Assembly: GCF_000276665.1 (NCBI RefSeq) | Contig: NW_004955435.1 | Span: 1,383,593-1,447,592, forward strand | Direction: 5' to 3' | Length of the DNA: 64,000 nt | From: Chinchilla lanigera | Lineage: Eukaryota; Chordata; Mammalia; Rodentia; Chinchillidae | Part shown: positions 22,791 through 34,739 of the stretch, piece by piece | How the letters are laid out: each line of letters starts with the position of its first letter | Numbering within the stretch: position 1 is the first letter of the stretch | Notes under the pieces: model-generated | What the model saw: the letters and a program-made list of their open reading frames with translations, nothing else | What the model was told of the DNA's origin: nothing | The model's database searches: none | Made by a program: the position numbers and the translations under genes

Positions 22791-23119
22791 TACAACAACT
22801 TCTGTAGGTGCTGCAGCTTGAATTTCATACAAGATTCACAAATAATATTCTTCTGATTGTTTCAACATTTTAACAACATAACAGTTTACCCCAAACATCA
22901 CTGGGGAAACACATTTATTCACTTACTGTCTGTCCCAAGTGTCGTCAGACCAGTGCATTCTTGTTTGCATAAGAAACATTTATATATGTGTTTGTTTTAT
23001 ATCTAGTATTTTTTGCATGCTTTTTATTTAGAATGTTGTATTCACCTTTGATGTTTGTTTTTATGAAATCTAATAATATGTTCTGGTTATTTTCTTTTAC
23101 TAATTCCTGTTTATTTTAT

Positions 23120-23900
23120 TTGTGAAAAAGAACTTACAATTTTGTGTGATAAAGTGTAAAAACTCTTATCATAAGTATACTAAATATAAGTATTTATATA
23201 TTTCTCCAGAACTCAGAGATATTCTTTTACAATACAAAATGGACACACTTGGGACATTGACACTCAGTAAGAAGAAAGTCCCCCAAAATATGCAAAACAA
23301 AAATAAACTAAAAAAGGGAGGAATGTTAGCATATCAGAGAAGAAATGGAAAGGCAAAAAGGTGTCTCCTTATTGTCAACTATTCATACTACAAAGATGAT
23401 AGACCTTGAAAGAGAAAAGAAACTTTAAAAAATTCAATAGTGGTCAATGACTATAATTCTATGGGTGCTGTTGATAGAGCTGATCAACATCTAACAAGCT
23501 ATTCTGTAATTAAAAAGTGAGAAAAAATATGTATGCATCTTTTGGACCAAACAGTATAGAATTCGTTTGCTATTTATTCAAAACAAGGGGGTTCAAGAAG
23601 TCATTCACAATTTAGATTAGGTTAATAGACCAAAGAATTGAAAAATACAAGGTGGCGAAACTCCAATCAGGATGTCCATCGTCAATGTCTTTACCGTTAT
23701 GTTTAGTGGATAGACGTTTTATTGAAATTATACCTCCCAGAGCAGAAAGAAAAAGCCAGCACTCAGGGTAAAAAGTCTATTGTTCAAAGAAAGACGACAA
23801 TGCAAAAGGAATTTGGAAAGAGACCAGATATTACTGTCCAGATTATAACGTTGTGCTGTGTATTGAATGTTTAAAGGTCTACCATACACAGAAAAATTAT
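23120..23900 (+). pseudogene. piggyBac-family transposase relic
   Basis: piggyBac transposases cut and paste DNA at TTAA with a DDD catalytic triad and a C-terminal cysteine-rich domain. Frame fragments appear in family order. YISPELRDILLQYK and then DTLGTLTLSKKKVP (23190-23280) match the region after the second catalytic Asp. LLSTIHT is near 23365. DYNSMGAVDRADQ (23449-23487) carries the third catalytic Asp at 23473-23475. FIEIIPP is near 23720. The cysteine-rich domain, TRYYCPDYNVVLCIECLKVY then H-T (23823-23889), keeps Cys-x7-Cys-x2-Cys-x4-His. The N-terminal half and first Asp are not visible, and the second Asp position appears substituted. Several stops and at least two frameshifts kill it. 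Terminal repeats were not found. It is closest in style to PGBD4/Looper-like mammalian piggyBacs, by inference. Confidence 0.85.
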
Positions 23901-24160
23901 TAAATAAATTCCTAAAACTGTCATTTTTATATTTGCTATTATATTACCTTATAAAAATTAATAAAAAATAAGCAATTTTTGGTCATTGTGTATTTAAATA
24001 ATTTGACTGATAAATGGTTAAAAATCACCTTAGATGAGATTTCTGAAGATGTTTGAAGCAATACTTCCATTCTCATATCAAGAAAAAAGCCTTAAAAACT
24101 GAATATCAACAACACTTCTGAGATCTATCAGAGAACTGAGGACACAGAACAGGCTACCTT

Positions 24161-24325
24161 GCCAGACCTGGTGGTGCACACCTGTAATCCCAGCACTCAG
24201 GAGGCTGAGGCAGGAGGATTGTTGCGAGTTTGAGACCAGCCTGAGCTACAAAGTAAGCTAAAGGCCGGCCTGAACTGCAGAGCGAGACCCTGTCTCAAAA
24301 AGACAAAAAAAAAAAAAAAAAAAAC
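24161..24325 (+). mobile_element. B1-type SINE, nearly intact
   Basis: It starts GCCAGACCTGGTGGTGCACA and ends 'gagaccctgtctcaaaaaga' plus an A-tract of about 20. A short duplication, ctacctt, is at 24154-24160 and 24332-24338. It preserves the lineage-specific right half (about 24240-24290). Confidence 0.95.
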
Positions 24326-24339
24326 TTTAAACTACCTTT

Positions 24340-25049
24340 AAAACTGGAGAGATGATTCAATACAGAAAGCCACTAGGAGCTGGTACTAATTACTAGCAGG
24401 AACACATCAATGACAACAACCAAAATGTAGGAGGAAAGGGTGTCTAACTTGATAGTTAAAAACTTCTCGAGGCCAGTCTTGGGCTGACTCTACATTTCTG
24501 TGAGCTTCACTGCCAGGATTCCAGACTGGAGAAAACTTCACTCCACTTTTGGCAAGAGGAAGGAAGAAGCAACCATTCTGAAATATGCCCAGAACATTCT
24601 GTTCATAACAAAGACTGTCCTCCTTCTACATCAGGAATGAAAAACACTACTGCATACTATTAAAAGAGTCAGTTTTCCACAAAGATGTACCAATCTAAAA
24701 TATGTGTGTACGTATATTTATGTGTACAAATGTACACATGAATCTATGTACACATGCTAATTTGTGTATGTTCATGTATGTTCATATTCACATATGTGTA
24801 CATGAACTGTCAACAATTGTTCATCAATCTTAACACATGTGTCACATTAATAGGAAATTAAGGCAGAGGTAGGAAAGTATGTATGGGAATTCTACCATTT
24901 GCCAACTTTTCTGTAAGTCTAAAACTGGTAATATAAAAGTCTATTCTTTTAAACAATATTCTTAGCCCACAGAAATTATAAAAGAAGGCTTCAGGTTGGA
25001 TTTATACTATAATTTTTCAATATTTGATGTAAGACACCTTCATTTTGTG
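24340..25049. other. Unassigned sequence with alternating purine-pyrimidine tract
   Basis: Between 24700 and 24810 the sequence is a degenerate mixture of TG, TA and CA steps ('atgtgtacaaatgtacacat'), probably a decayed microsatellite. The rest I cannot assign; it might be the 5' part of the neighbouring old L1. Confidence 0.4.
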
Positions 25050-25900
25050 GCCTATTTCCAACTTTTAGGTTTTGTGGAAATGTCTTTGGTGAGGTACATC
25101 AAACTGTTGGTAACAAACTTCCTCATTTTTGTTTGATAATACCTTGATCTTATTCTTTTTAAAATTATAATTTTGTTACAGATTCATTTATGTTGAAGAT
25201 GTTCTCCAAGCATTTTGGAGGTATTATATTTCCATTCTTTTGTGCCTTTGAAAACTCTATGGTCTTTTATCGCTGGTGAGTTGTGACCCCTCCTGTTTAT
25301 CTCCACTGTTCTGCAGCTTATTTTTTTTTCCTAGAAAAGTTTCTGAGATGTGTCTGTGGGTTTCAAGTGAAATTCTTGTTATTTGTATTTGAAATTGTGG
25401 GAGTATTCTTGACTCTGAAGTTGAATATGTTTTAATAATTCTCAAAAAATTCTGAGCTATTGTCTCTTAGAATAGTTCCTCTATTCCATTCTCTCTAGTT
25501 TTATTTTTTATTCCCTTTAAATATGTTTAAAGCATTTCACTTTGAACTTGACATTTTTTAAACTTTTTGTATATTCTACAATTCAATCCTTCTGCTATAT
25601 ATTTTACATAACTTTTTAATTTTTATTTACTTTCATTAATTCTCTCTTCCATTGTCTCTATCATTTAAATCATCCTTTCAGACTCTTATTCTGGATTTTT
25701 TTTAACCTCAAAGTTATACTCAGTTTCTTTAAAAATATATGAGGTCATTTTCAATAACACAAAGTTGTGTTTGTCGTTTGTTCATTTTAAATGTTCCTAG
25801 TACTTTTATTTCCTTGAACACTTTTAGCAGTTAGGTCTTCATATGCTTGCTCTTAGTGCTTCGCCAGCTTCTCTGACGAAGGCCGTTAACCAGACGCCCG
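25050..25900 (-). mobile_element. Old L1M/HAL1-like LINE, ORF1 region antisense
   Basis: The plus strand has the reversed L1 ORF1 pattern: 'gagctattgtctcttagaat', 'ccattctctctagtttta' and 'cattaattctctcttccatt'. Orientation and order fit continuation of the 20290-22350 relic, with about 2.7 kb of later insertions and unassigned DNA between. Confidence 0.6.
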
Positions 25901-26298
25901 CTAGTTTCTGCGTGATTATTATTTCATCACCCCAGGAGCACACTCGGCCCATGCATGAGGCAAATTCAAAGGGTAGGAGAATAAGTATTACCCAAAGCAG
26001 ACTTCATCCAAAAGATGGGCAGTAAATAAATGAACATCTCAGCTTTATCTCAGTTGGGATAACTCTTGAAAAGTGTTCTACATTTTCTAGATTTACCAGT
26101 AGATTGAAGTCCAGTTATCCACAGTAGTAACTGGTTTGGTGACACATCAGCTTGTGCCTTCTTTCTCTTTTCTATTTTTCTCAGCCCTCTACCCTTATAT
26201 TCTAAGATCATCCATTACATAAAAAGTTCCTGCATTTGCATCATTCCCTTAGACTCAGTTCTTAGAAGGAACCTAAAATTCATCTTATATTATATTCA
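25901..26298. other. Unassigned sequence
   Basis: I see no recognisable gene or repeat. Confidence 0.4.
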
Positions 26299-26308
26299 CT
26301 GGTTAATT

Positions 26309-27690
26309 ATTTTATTTTATTTTTTATTTTAAAAATAAAAGAATGAAAACATATTAACAAACAGACATCCATTTACAAAATAGCACAAGAACAATACAAG
26401 CAATACTGAATTACTGACAAGATGACAGGAAATTAACCATGGTTGCTGTATTACATATTGATGTCTTCAAAGTGGTTACTCAGGAAAACAAATATAGACA
26501 TGCAAGATTGATCAAATAATTAATCATTAACTGATCCTTTCAATAAAGCGATATGTTAGTAGTACAGCTATGTTAGCTAGCCTGTGTACACATATATACA
26601 CAATTTTCCCCTTCTTTCTTTTCTCTTTTCCCTCATCCTAGTTGCTCTTTACTTTTGAGCAGGTTCCTTCTGATTCACAATGTCTACCATACCTCTTAAT
26701 TTTTATTCACTCTTTCAGGTTCTTACACTAGTGAGACAATACTTTGCTGACACATGCAGGTCTGATTTATTTCACTTATGAATAGAGTTCCTATTTCTCC
26801 ACAGCTCGCTAGCATTTGTTATTTGCTGATTTCTTAATGCTAGCCATTCTTACTGGGGTAAGATGAAATATCAGTGTTATTTTAATTTGCATTTCTTGAA
26901 TGACTAATGATGTTGAACATTTTCTCATGTATTTATTTGCCATTTGTCTTTCTTTATCTGAGAAGTGTGTATTCATATCAGATGCCCATTTTAGGCTTGG
27001 GTCTTTGAATTTGGAGGGGAGCTGTTTTTTTTAATTCTTTATGTTTTAGATAGAAGACCTTTCTCCAAGGGACAGCCAGCTAAATTTTTTTCCCAATTTG
27101 TGGGTTTTCTTTTTACTCTGCTGGTGATTTCTTTAGATGTGCAAAACCTTTTCAGTAAGATGAGATCCCAGTTGTTGATTCTTTGAAGTATTTCACACAC
27201 AGTTTGGTTTTTGTTCATGAACTCTCTGCCTATGCCTATGTCTTCAAGATTTTTACCTACTTTCTCTTCCAATAGATTTAGTGTTTCTGCTTTAATGTTG
27301 AGATCTGTGACCCATTTTGACTTTAGTTTGGTACAGGGTGATAGACTTGCATTTATTTTCAGCCTTCAACAAGTGCAAGCCAATTTTTACAGCACCATTT
27401 ATTAAAGAGGTTTTCTTTCATCCAGTGAGTTTCTTTCTCCTCTTTGTCAAAGATTAGGTGGCTGAGCGTGTTTGTGGTTGTGTCTGTTTCTTCCAGTCTG
27501 TTCCATTGATCCTCAGGTCTGTTTTTAGCCAGTACCCTGCTGATTTTATGACAGTAGCTTTGTAGTATAATTTCAGGCCAGGGATTGTGATTCCACCTGA
27601 CTTTGTTGCCCAGGATTGCTTTTGCTATTCTGGGTCTCTTCTGGTTCCAGATGAATTTTAGGAATGTTTTCTCTAGATCTGTGAGGTATG
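26309..27690 (-). mobile_element. 5'-truncated L1 with an internal deletion
   Basis: It matches the 3' part of the complete L1 (13110-15030) in the same orientation. Near 26780 about 340 bp of the ORF2 end, equivalent to 13780-14120 of the complete copy, are missing. Flanks share ctggttaatt (26299-26308 and 27691-27700), with further imperfect matching beyond, so it is a separate insertion. Confidence 0.92.
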
Positions 27691-27700
27691 CTGGTTAATT

Positions 27701-28004
27701 GTTTTAATTATGTGAATCTCTTGTAGATTATATCTAGTATGACTATACTCTGATTCACACTTTTGTTGACTGGTTACTATATGTACACTGCAACCCTAGA
27801 ACCTTTGTTCTGGTTCCAGAAGTCAGCCCCTCTTATGCTCCTGTACTTAGCCTCCACCTCCACCTTCTATGTACACAAATGGGTTTCCGGTGTTTTCCCT
27901 TCATGTCAGGTTTCTGCTTTAATAACCACTTCACCTCAGCTTCCTGTAAGATCAAAATTCTATTTTCCTCTTATTGGATGCCTTAAAAGCTCCTACATGG
28001 TGAT
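27701..28004. other. Unassigned sequence
   Basis: No gene or named repeat is visible; a plus-strand open frame (27763-28041) runs into the adjacent MIR and is not a gene. Confidence 0.4.
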
Positions 28005-28200
28005 CATTAAGAGCACTCAAATCAGAAGCTCACCAGCCTGAATTTGAACCCCAGTTCTACTGTTTTCTACTTTTGTACTTTGGATTTAAAAAAACAATAA
28101 CCTTATCTAAACCTTTGTCCATAAGATGGCTGTAATAACAGTGCCTGTACTTTAGGGCAGTTGTGATGATATATTTAAGTTTCTGCTATAACATCTAGCA
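28005..28200 (+). mobile_element. MIR SINE
   Basis: 'attaagagcactcaaatcag', then 'tgaatttgaaccccagttct', then 'ccataagatggctgtaataa', then a 'gttgtgatgatatatttaag' stretch follow MIR from end to end. Confidence 0.85.
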
Positions 28201-28404
28201 AAATGACAAATTCAAAACACCCTGGCTGCTGATGTTATGATTGTAGTTATTTAGTATCCCTGGCAAAAACTCGGTGTCCTATGATGCCTCCCCTCATTCA
28301 GCTTGGCTTTCAGGAGAGTCACTGTACAATGTTTGGTACAAAACACACAGACAACCCTCTTCCCCCACTGACTTTGGCACAACAGGCAGTCTCTGACCTA
28401 GAGC

Positions 28405-28490
28405 TCATTCATGTATCCACTCAATATTTATTGACATTCTAAGGTATTCTAGGCCCCTTGCCACAGCTTGGGCTACACCAAGACACAAAA
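28405..28490 (-). mobile_element. L2 3'-end fragment
   Basis: 'cattcatgtatccactcaat' and 'atttattgacattctaaggt' are the reversed L2/MIR-like terminal motif. Confidence 0.6.
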
Positions 28491-31400
28491 ACTTCCACAC
28501 CTTAGAATGGTGCATCCCATGTCTTTATATATGGAGAAGCAGCAATATGTAAACTTTGAAAATGTCCCTGTACATACTGCTGGGGGGACACCTGCGTACC
28601 ACATCCCTCCCCCACAGCGCCCCACACCAGCACACACACCATCAGGGGTGATTAGTGCAGCTAGACACCTCCCATTTTCTTCACTCAGTCAGCTCCTGAT
28701 ATTGGTGTCCTCATGGTGAGAAGGTCTCATTCACACTAGGTCGTTTTAGGGCCTTCTGAAAATCTAGGTCCACAGTAGACAGGATATCAAGCATATTAAA
28801 ATGGGAGCCAGTCTTACAGTAAGAATGTAGTCTGTGAACTCTATGTAAAGGTGGGCTGAACCACAGTTAGAGCCGAAGTTGCCTTTTCAAGTGTCAAGGC
28901 TCATCACAGCTCTGCAAATCTTCTATACTCTCCCGAGAACAAAGGCATAAAGATTTTTACAGGGAAATTAGGAAGAATCAAGTTTTTCCCTCCTTGCAAT
29001 TTTGTCTAATTGCTGGACAGCAAGGGTTATCAAATGTCCCAGTGAAAAATAACCACACATAATTAGAAAAAGGCAAGTCTACATTCTCCTGAATTAGTAC
29101 AATCTAGTGGGAGCAAGTCTTAGCATTTATATCGTTCTTGATACTGACAGAATATCTTCACTTGCCTTCATTTAATCCTTTACATTTATGAATTAAGTAC
29201 AGTATAATCATAATTGCACATGGCAGATGGCAAAGTTGAAAGCAGAAAGGGGATATAACTGCCATGGATAACACAAGCAATAAGGGGAGAGCAAGGACCC
29301 GTATGCCAATCTGATATCTTGAAATCTTTATTATTTTCCAACAGCTTCCCACATAATGCCGGGCAGGGCTCCTCCCTCTGTGAGACCAGGGGGGATGCGT
29401 CTATGTCTGCTGAGCATCATTTGGGCTTCGTAGAACGTTCACAACACAGCCCTAAGATATGTCTGCTGGTTCCAAGCCGGACTGAATGCATTTGCAGCCA
29501 CATGTGCGTGTACAGCGCCGGCACATTCTTTTCCTGTTGCTGCTCTGTCTTTAGCGGCTGTCCAAGATCAGGAACCCGTAATCCCATTTCCAGTCTGCAC
29601 CACAGCAAGGTCTGCGTCTCTCCTTCACCAGAGTCTTAAGCGCATTCTCCACTGCTTTAAACCAAATAATAACCGTTCCATACAGACTGGGTCTGACTTC
29701 AACATTATTGCTTTTTCTTCTTTTTATTTATTTATTTTTTTAGAGCCATAACTACCTTAAATTACTGTTCCCTCCAGCATCAGCAATGCTGTAAAATTTT
29801 CAGGGACAAGACTTTACTGCCTACCATTGCTTCCTGCTTTATTGTCAGTGGCAATTTTAATTCACTTCATTTCTGTGTCACTGTCACTCCAACTTCTATC
29901 TTTGGCTCTACGTGGCATCCTGAAGTTCAAAATTAATGTACAAACCTTGGCTTTAACAGGAAAGGTAATGTTCTTTGACTTTTTCCTATAACATTGACAG
30001 AGTCAGATACAGCCAACCCCTAAATTCAGAAAAGTACAATTCTTTCCAGATGCCAGGGGACTCTTCACCGTCTTTATATGAGTGATAGTGAGACAAGGAT
30101 TATAGTTTATCAGACACAAATAAGGAAATGGAAGACTTTAGGAAGTTAGTGGATTGGTTTTCCAAGACCTAGCTTTAGTTACCTCTTTTATCACTGATTG
30201 GCTGGACCAGCGACTTGAGGGGTCTTAATCCTTCCAAGTTTCTTCCTCTTCTCTCTTCTTCCCCTTTAGAAAAATTGAGATACTGCCATTGGCACAAATT
30301 TTCCACTCAGCGATGCTTAAAGTTTGAGCCCAGTATGGGGAAAAATGGTACAAATTGCTACGACTGACAATGGATCTGAACTTGTATTGCACTAAGATGA
30401 ACAAAATGCTCTCTGGAGAAAAGAAAAGTTCACCTGAGTGAGTTAAATAAATTCTTCCACTGCTCCAGGGAATGATAAGATTGTACATCATATACTGATG
30501 CCCGAAAGAGCTTATTGTCTTTAGACCGTGTGTAGGTAACTTACCCTGACTTGAAATAGAGCCCAGTTAATAATTTCTTTTTAAATTTTCACAGAAAAAA
30601 TAGCAATACAAGTAGTACTATGTTTTTATTCGGGTATCAATAAGTACCTCGTATTGGAGGCACAGAACAAGAGGTAGCTATTTCTCAGAGCAAATCTGCC
30701 CCTTCTCCGCTCCCCACCACTTTCAACCTTTATGAGGCGACAGTTACTTGCGTTGGCACATAGAACGGAAATGAGGAGATAAGGAAGAGACAAACTAAAA
30801 ACAGAAGAGACGAAAAGACAGTCGCGGTTCCTCAGCCCTGGGTCTCCATTCTTTGTTTTCTCTCTATATAAGACAAATGCACTGGAAAGAGGGAAATTAT
30901 ACAGGGCTCTGGGGAAGGATAGAGAATTCTAAAATTGCTATTATTTCTGGACAAATGACAGAGTTTCTGGGGAAAAATAAAATATAGAATACATGTCATA
31001 TAATTTATGGTATTCTGTGATATTTGACTCACTGAAATAACACTAAATAAATTAATCCGTATCAAAAATAGGGTCTTTTCTAGAAAATTCAGCTGTATGA
31101 CTCCTTTATCTCTGATCCATAGCTGAGGATAAAAACTTATCTATCCTACCTACCTCTCTTTTCTGGCAGTAAATATATCAAACAAATAATCCCATACCAG
31201 TGATAACAGGCCAGGCATTTTCCAAAGCATTTGGAAAATTGTAAATTAGTAATTGGTAGAATGACCAGTACTAAAAGTTGCTAAAGTCTGCAAGACTGAC
31301 CCTTCTTTAGCCTGTAAGCAAATAGCTTTTTCTTTCTAAACTCTGTAATTTTTATAGAGAAACTGAAATTCTAAGAAAAGCATGGTGGCATTTTTCTGTG

Positions 31401-31650
31401 ATCTTATAGATGTTATTTTGTTATATTCACTTTCTGAAGAAAAACTTAACCCCTATTTAAAACATGTTAAAATTGTAGATTTCCCACTTCCTGTCACACT
31501 CATTTCAGAAGTGTGCCATTCCCACATGATACAGAAATCTTGTACTGTTAGAAGTCTTCATTTAAAGATATTTAAATGTTCTTTTATGATTTTGTGGTTC
31601 TAACTTTAGAATAGAGTGAAATAGAAAAGGCATAGCAGCTACATAACATT
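28491..31650. other. Largely unassigned sequence
   Basis: Apart from a probable MIR at 29180-29325 I see no repeat or gene. Two ORFs of 88-106 codons (29319-29639 plus, 30225-30491 minus) lack domains and context. Confidence 0.45.
29180..29325 (-). mobile_element. Probable MIR fragment
   Basis: The order 'gcacatggcagatggcaaag', a central 'taactgccatggataacaca', and 'gagcaaggacccgtatgcca' follows reversed MIR. Confidence 0.5.
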
Positions 31651-31752
31651 TATTTTGTTTGTTTTTGTTTTTTTTCTGGTACCGGGAATCGAACTCATGA
31701 CCTTGTGCTTGCCAGGCAGGCACTGTGCCACTGAGCTAAATCCCCAGCCCCT
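31651..31752 (-). mobile_element. ID SINE, young
   Basis: In reverse complement it begins ggggctggggatttagctca and has a perfect pol III B box (gttcgattcc). The target duplication agctacataacatt (31637-31650 and 31753-31766) is a perfect 14 bp. Confidence 0.97.
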
Positions 31753-31766
31753 AGCTACATAACATT

Positions 31767-32102
31767 CAGAATTTTTTTTAATCACCAATAATCTCTTCAC
31801 TGAAAGTAAACACATGTGAAGAATACTGGGGATTGAGCAATCAGGATTGCTGTGGTCACCTGAGACACAAGCTCCGACTGAAATTATTTGAATTATAAAA
31901 AATTAATCATACCATAAAAAAAACTTGGCAGTAGGAAGTTCTGTGCTTATCAAGTCAGAAACCCAACTCTGCCAGATTTCTCTATAATTTTCTTGGTTTC
32001 TACTTATGGTCACAGGATGGGTGCAGTGATCCTAAATATCATGTCCTTAAAAAAAAAAAAAAAAAAAATTAAAAGATTTTTCCGTGATCTTATAGATCGT
32101 TT
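31767..32102. other. Unassigned sequence ending in an A-tract
   Basis: A run of about 20 A at 32048-32067 may be the tail of an unrecognised insertion. No gene is visible. Confidence 0.35.
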
Positions 32103-32200
32103 GGGACCAGGGAGATAGCTCAGTGGCATGGTGCCTGCCTAGCAAGTGCAAGGTCCTGAGTTTGATTCTCAGCTAAAAAACACAAAAAACAAAAACAAAA
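32103..32200 (+). mobile_element. ID SINE, older type
   Basis: 'gggaccagggagatagctca' and 'gcctgcctagcaagtgcaag' with an AC-rich A tail. Target duplication not clear. Confidence 0.88.
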
Positions 32201-32663
32201 AACAAGCTTTTATTAGGTACTCACTTTTGAGAACAAAGAAAAATTGGTGTGGTATCGTCACACGGCCTGTCTTTTGGTGATACGGGAATGAGATGATCAT
32301 AAATGGCTTCAACAGTCATCACTCTGGCAACCCATGGCATAACGCAGAGTCCAATAACTGCATAAACCTAATCAGAAGAATGAGGGTAGAAGCTATTTTC
32401 TAAAAGAAGGAAAGCAGCAAACGATGGGACAGTGCTCCAGGGCTGGAAACAGTGGGAAATTTCACCACACCTGAGGAACCAAGGGGAGAGAAAGAGGAAA
32501 GAGACTGAAACTGGGGCCCCAGCAGGCGCTGTAGCCTTCTGTAGCGGGGGGCTGCCCCCGCCAGGCCTCTGAAGGAAGGAGCCAGTGAAATAGAACCTCA
32601 GCCCTAACTCCTCCCCTGCTCAGGTCTCCTTCATAGACCAAACCCAAGAGAAGCCAGGAAACA
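32201..32663. other. Unassigned sequence
   Basis: No gene or repeat recognised. A GC-richer block at 32500-32600 has no further support. Confidence 0.4.
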
Positions 32664-32937
32664 GCTTCTTTCTCTTTTGCAATATCTACTGTACCTTTCG
32701 AATTTTATTTAGTCTTTCAGGTTCTTACACTAGGGAGTCAATATGGTTTTTACACAGGTGGGTCAGATTTATTTCACTTATGAGTATGGTCTGTAGTTGC
32801 ATCCATTTACCTATAAAAGCCTCAAGTTTATCTTTCTTTACAGATGAGTAGTACTCCATTGTATAAAAATACCACGTCTTTTTATCCATTCCTCAGCTGA
32901 TGGGTATTTGGCTTGTTTCCGAGTTTTAGCTATGACA
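32664..32937 (-). mobile_element. L1 segment, inverted relative to the adjoining L1 3' end
   Basis: It corresponds to 13660-13930 of the complete L1 (end of ORF2 and start of 3' UTR), including 'gtagtactccattgtataaa'. It abuts a plus-strand L1 3' end at 32938 with almost contiguous L1 coordinates. Confidence 0.9.
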
Positions 32938-33245
32938 ACTGGGATGGGGGAAAGGAGAAAAGAAGAAAGAAAGAAAGGAAAAAAAAAAATATATATATAT
33001 ATATATATTCAAAATAGCTAAGGTAATTGTACTACTAATTTCTATTGCTTTATTGGAAGGAACAGTTATTGCTTAACTGTTTGATCAATTTTGCATACCG
33101 ATAGCTGGTAATCTGAACAACTACTTTGAAGATAACAATATGCAACATAGCAACCATTGTTAATTTCCTATCATCTTGTTTTGAAATTCTGTATCATTTT
33201 TATTGAGTTTTTTTCTTATTTTTTATTCTCTTTAAAATAAATTTT
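32938..33245 (+). mobile_element. L1 3' UTR end
   Basis: It starts in the purine tract ('gggatgggggaaaggagaaa'), includes an (AT)n run at 32990-33009 and the 'gaacaactactttgaagata' module, and ends 'ttattctctttaaaataaat'. With the previous segment it forms a head-inverted L1. Confidence 0.9.
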
Positions 33246-33261
33246 AAAACTACAGAAAGAA

Positions 33262-33640
33262 TAAGCCTGGGCGTAGGGGAAGCCGCCGCCTCCTCAGATC
33301 GCTCAGCCTCCCGGGCGCCGAGCACGGTGTGGGGTGAGCGGAGGCTGGAGGACTGGAAGGAGCACAGCACATCACAGCCGCCATTTATCACCACGGAGCG
33401 CTTATGCTGCGCCAAGGGGCACGGGTGACCTGTGCGTGAAACATTAGTCTGGGTGACAGCGGTCAGTGGGGTAAACACTCTTCACCACGAACTCAGCAAA
33501 AGAGAAGGCAATGCTCGAAGTAACGACCTGGTGAGGGAAACTTATGTTAGTCGTGCCCGAGGATGGATGGCCGAAGTGTGGAGGCGGAGAAGCCAAACAT
33601 TCTGGACGCGAGGGAGGAGCAGGGCCCCCACCTAGGAAGA
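33262..33640. promoter_or_regulatory. CpG-dense segment, candidate CpG island
   Basis: By hand I count about 26 CpG in roughly 350 bp, with GC near 58 percent, so the observed/expected ratio is about 1. The flanks are AT-rich with almost no CpG. There is no TATA box and no transposon match. CpG density of this sort usually marks an unmethylated promoter or a recent insertion. Counts are manual and approximate. Confidence 0.45.
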
Positions 33641-34134
33641 GGACGGGTAGGAATTTGGGCTGGTTTTGTAAACAGTGAAGACGTATACCCAATGGAGCTT
33701 CTGTTTTTTCAGCAGATGTGAGACCTCGAAGCGGAAAGGCTCTGTGTTATAAGTAGGTACACTAGAGCCCTAAGATTGCCACGTATCAAAGACCCCACTC
33801 CCGTGGCTGATTAATAATATACTCCTCCCTATCTGAAAGGCTCATGTGGATTTGGACAACGGATATCTAAAGAGTAGCCACAGTATAATAGGAGGTTGGG
33901 CCACGACCCTGTAGAAGTCTCTTCGAGTCTTAGGCAACATTTAGCTGGGGCTGGAGGCAGGCAGTAACAAACACGTGTGATGATGGCACTCTCACCACCC
34001 CGGGAACGGCTACTCAGAGGAGTTTCAATTTTTATTTTTAAAAAAGGGCATGGCATTTCCTATACCCAAGTGTGATAGAGTAAAACCAATGCCTTCCATA
34101 CGTGGATCATCTACTTTATCAGGTCAAATTTTTC

Positions 34135-34255
34135 AGTAAGAATTTCTATTTCTCTTTCATTGATGGTGGAAGTGAGTGTTACAGAGTTTGAGAAACTTGT
34201 CTACAATCATTCCACCCAGCAGCGGCTGATCTAAGACTTGCCCCTGAGACAGTGT
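34135..34255 (-). mobile_element. Probable MIR fragment
   Basis: 'gagtttgagaaacttgtcta' and 'gatctaagacttgcccctga' match the reversed MIR layout loosely. Confidence 0.45.
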
Positions 34256-34549
34256 GCTCCGGAATCTCTTCTCTCGATCACAGTTCTGCGTTTCACGGCA
34301 TTGACTGAAATTTGGCCTTCTTTTCCAGGCTTCTGGGAGCTCCCTGAACAACACACAAGGCAATCCTACTGGAAGTACTTCCTGCTACTAGGCTTTAAGT
34401 GAATAGTAACACACAGACTGCACTAATCTTTGTAAACACTCCCCCACTTGACTTTTGCATTTGAGTCCCGCAAGGTTGCTACCATGTCACGGTTGCTCCC
34501 ACCACTCGTCACCATCTTCCAGGTGACAAGACCAAAGCTTAAGACAAAT

Positions 34550-34605
34550 AAGAAGAAGGAAGGAAAGGAGAGGGGGAAGGATGGAGGAGAAAGGAGAAGA
34601 AAGGC
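34550..34605. repeat. Polypurine tract
   Basis: An almost uninterrupted G/A stretch of about 55 bases ('gaagaaggaaggaaaggaga'). Confidence 0.85.
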
Positions 34606-34739
34606 TGCCTGATTTGAGCAATCGGGACAAGACTCACAATCTTTGATTTCTAGTTCGGTATTCCAAACCCTCTGTTTTAAATACATCATGTTTTAAAAAG
34701 CAGAAAGCAAAACACCGATATGTCCTTCTTCAAGCGCAG

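Noticed and set aside
32048..32067. Long A-tract as tail of a processed pseudogene
   Set aside because: Upstream sequence shows no coding similarity and no matching target duplication.
31392..32093. gtgatcttatagat occurs at about 31399 and again at about 32080
   Set aside because: A 14-base match between two AT-rich sites is expected by chance in 64 kb, and the flanks do not align.
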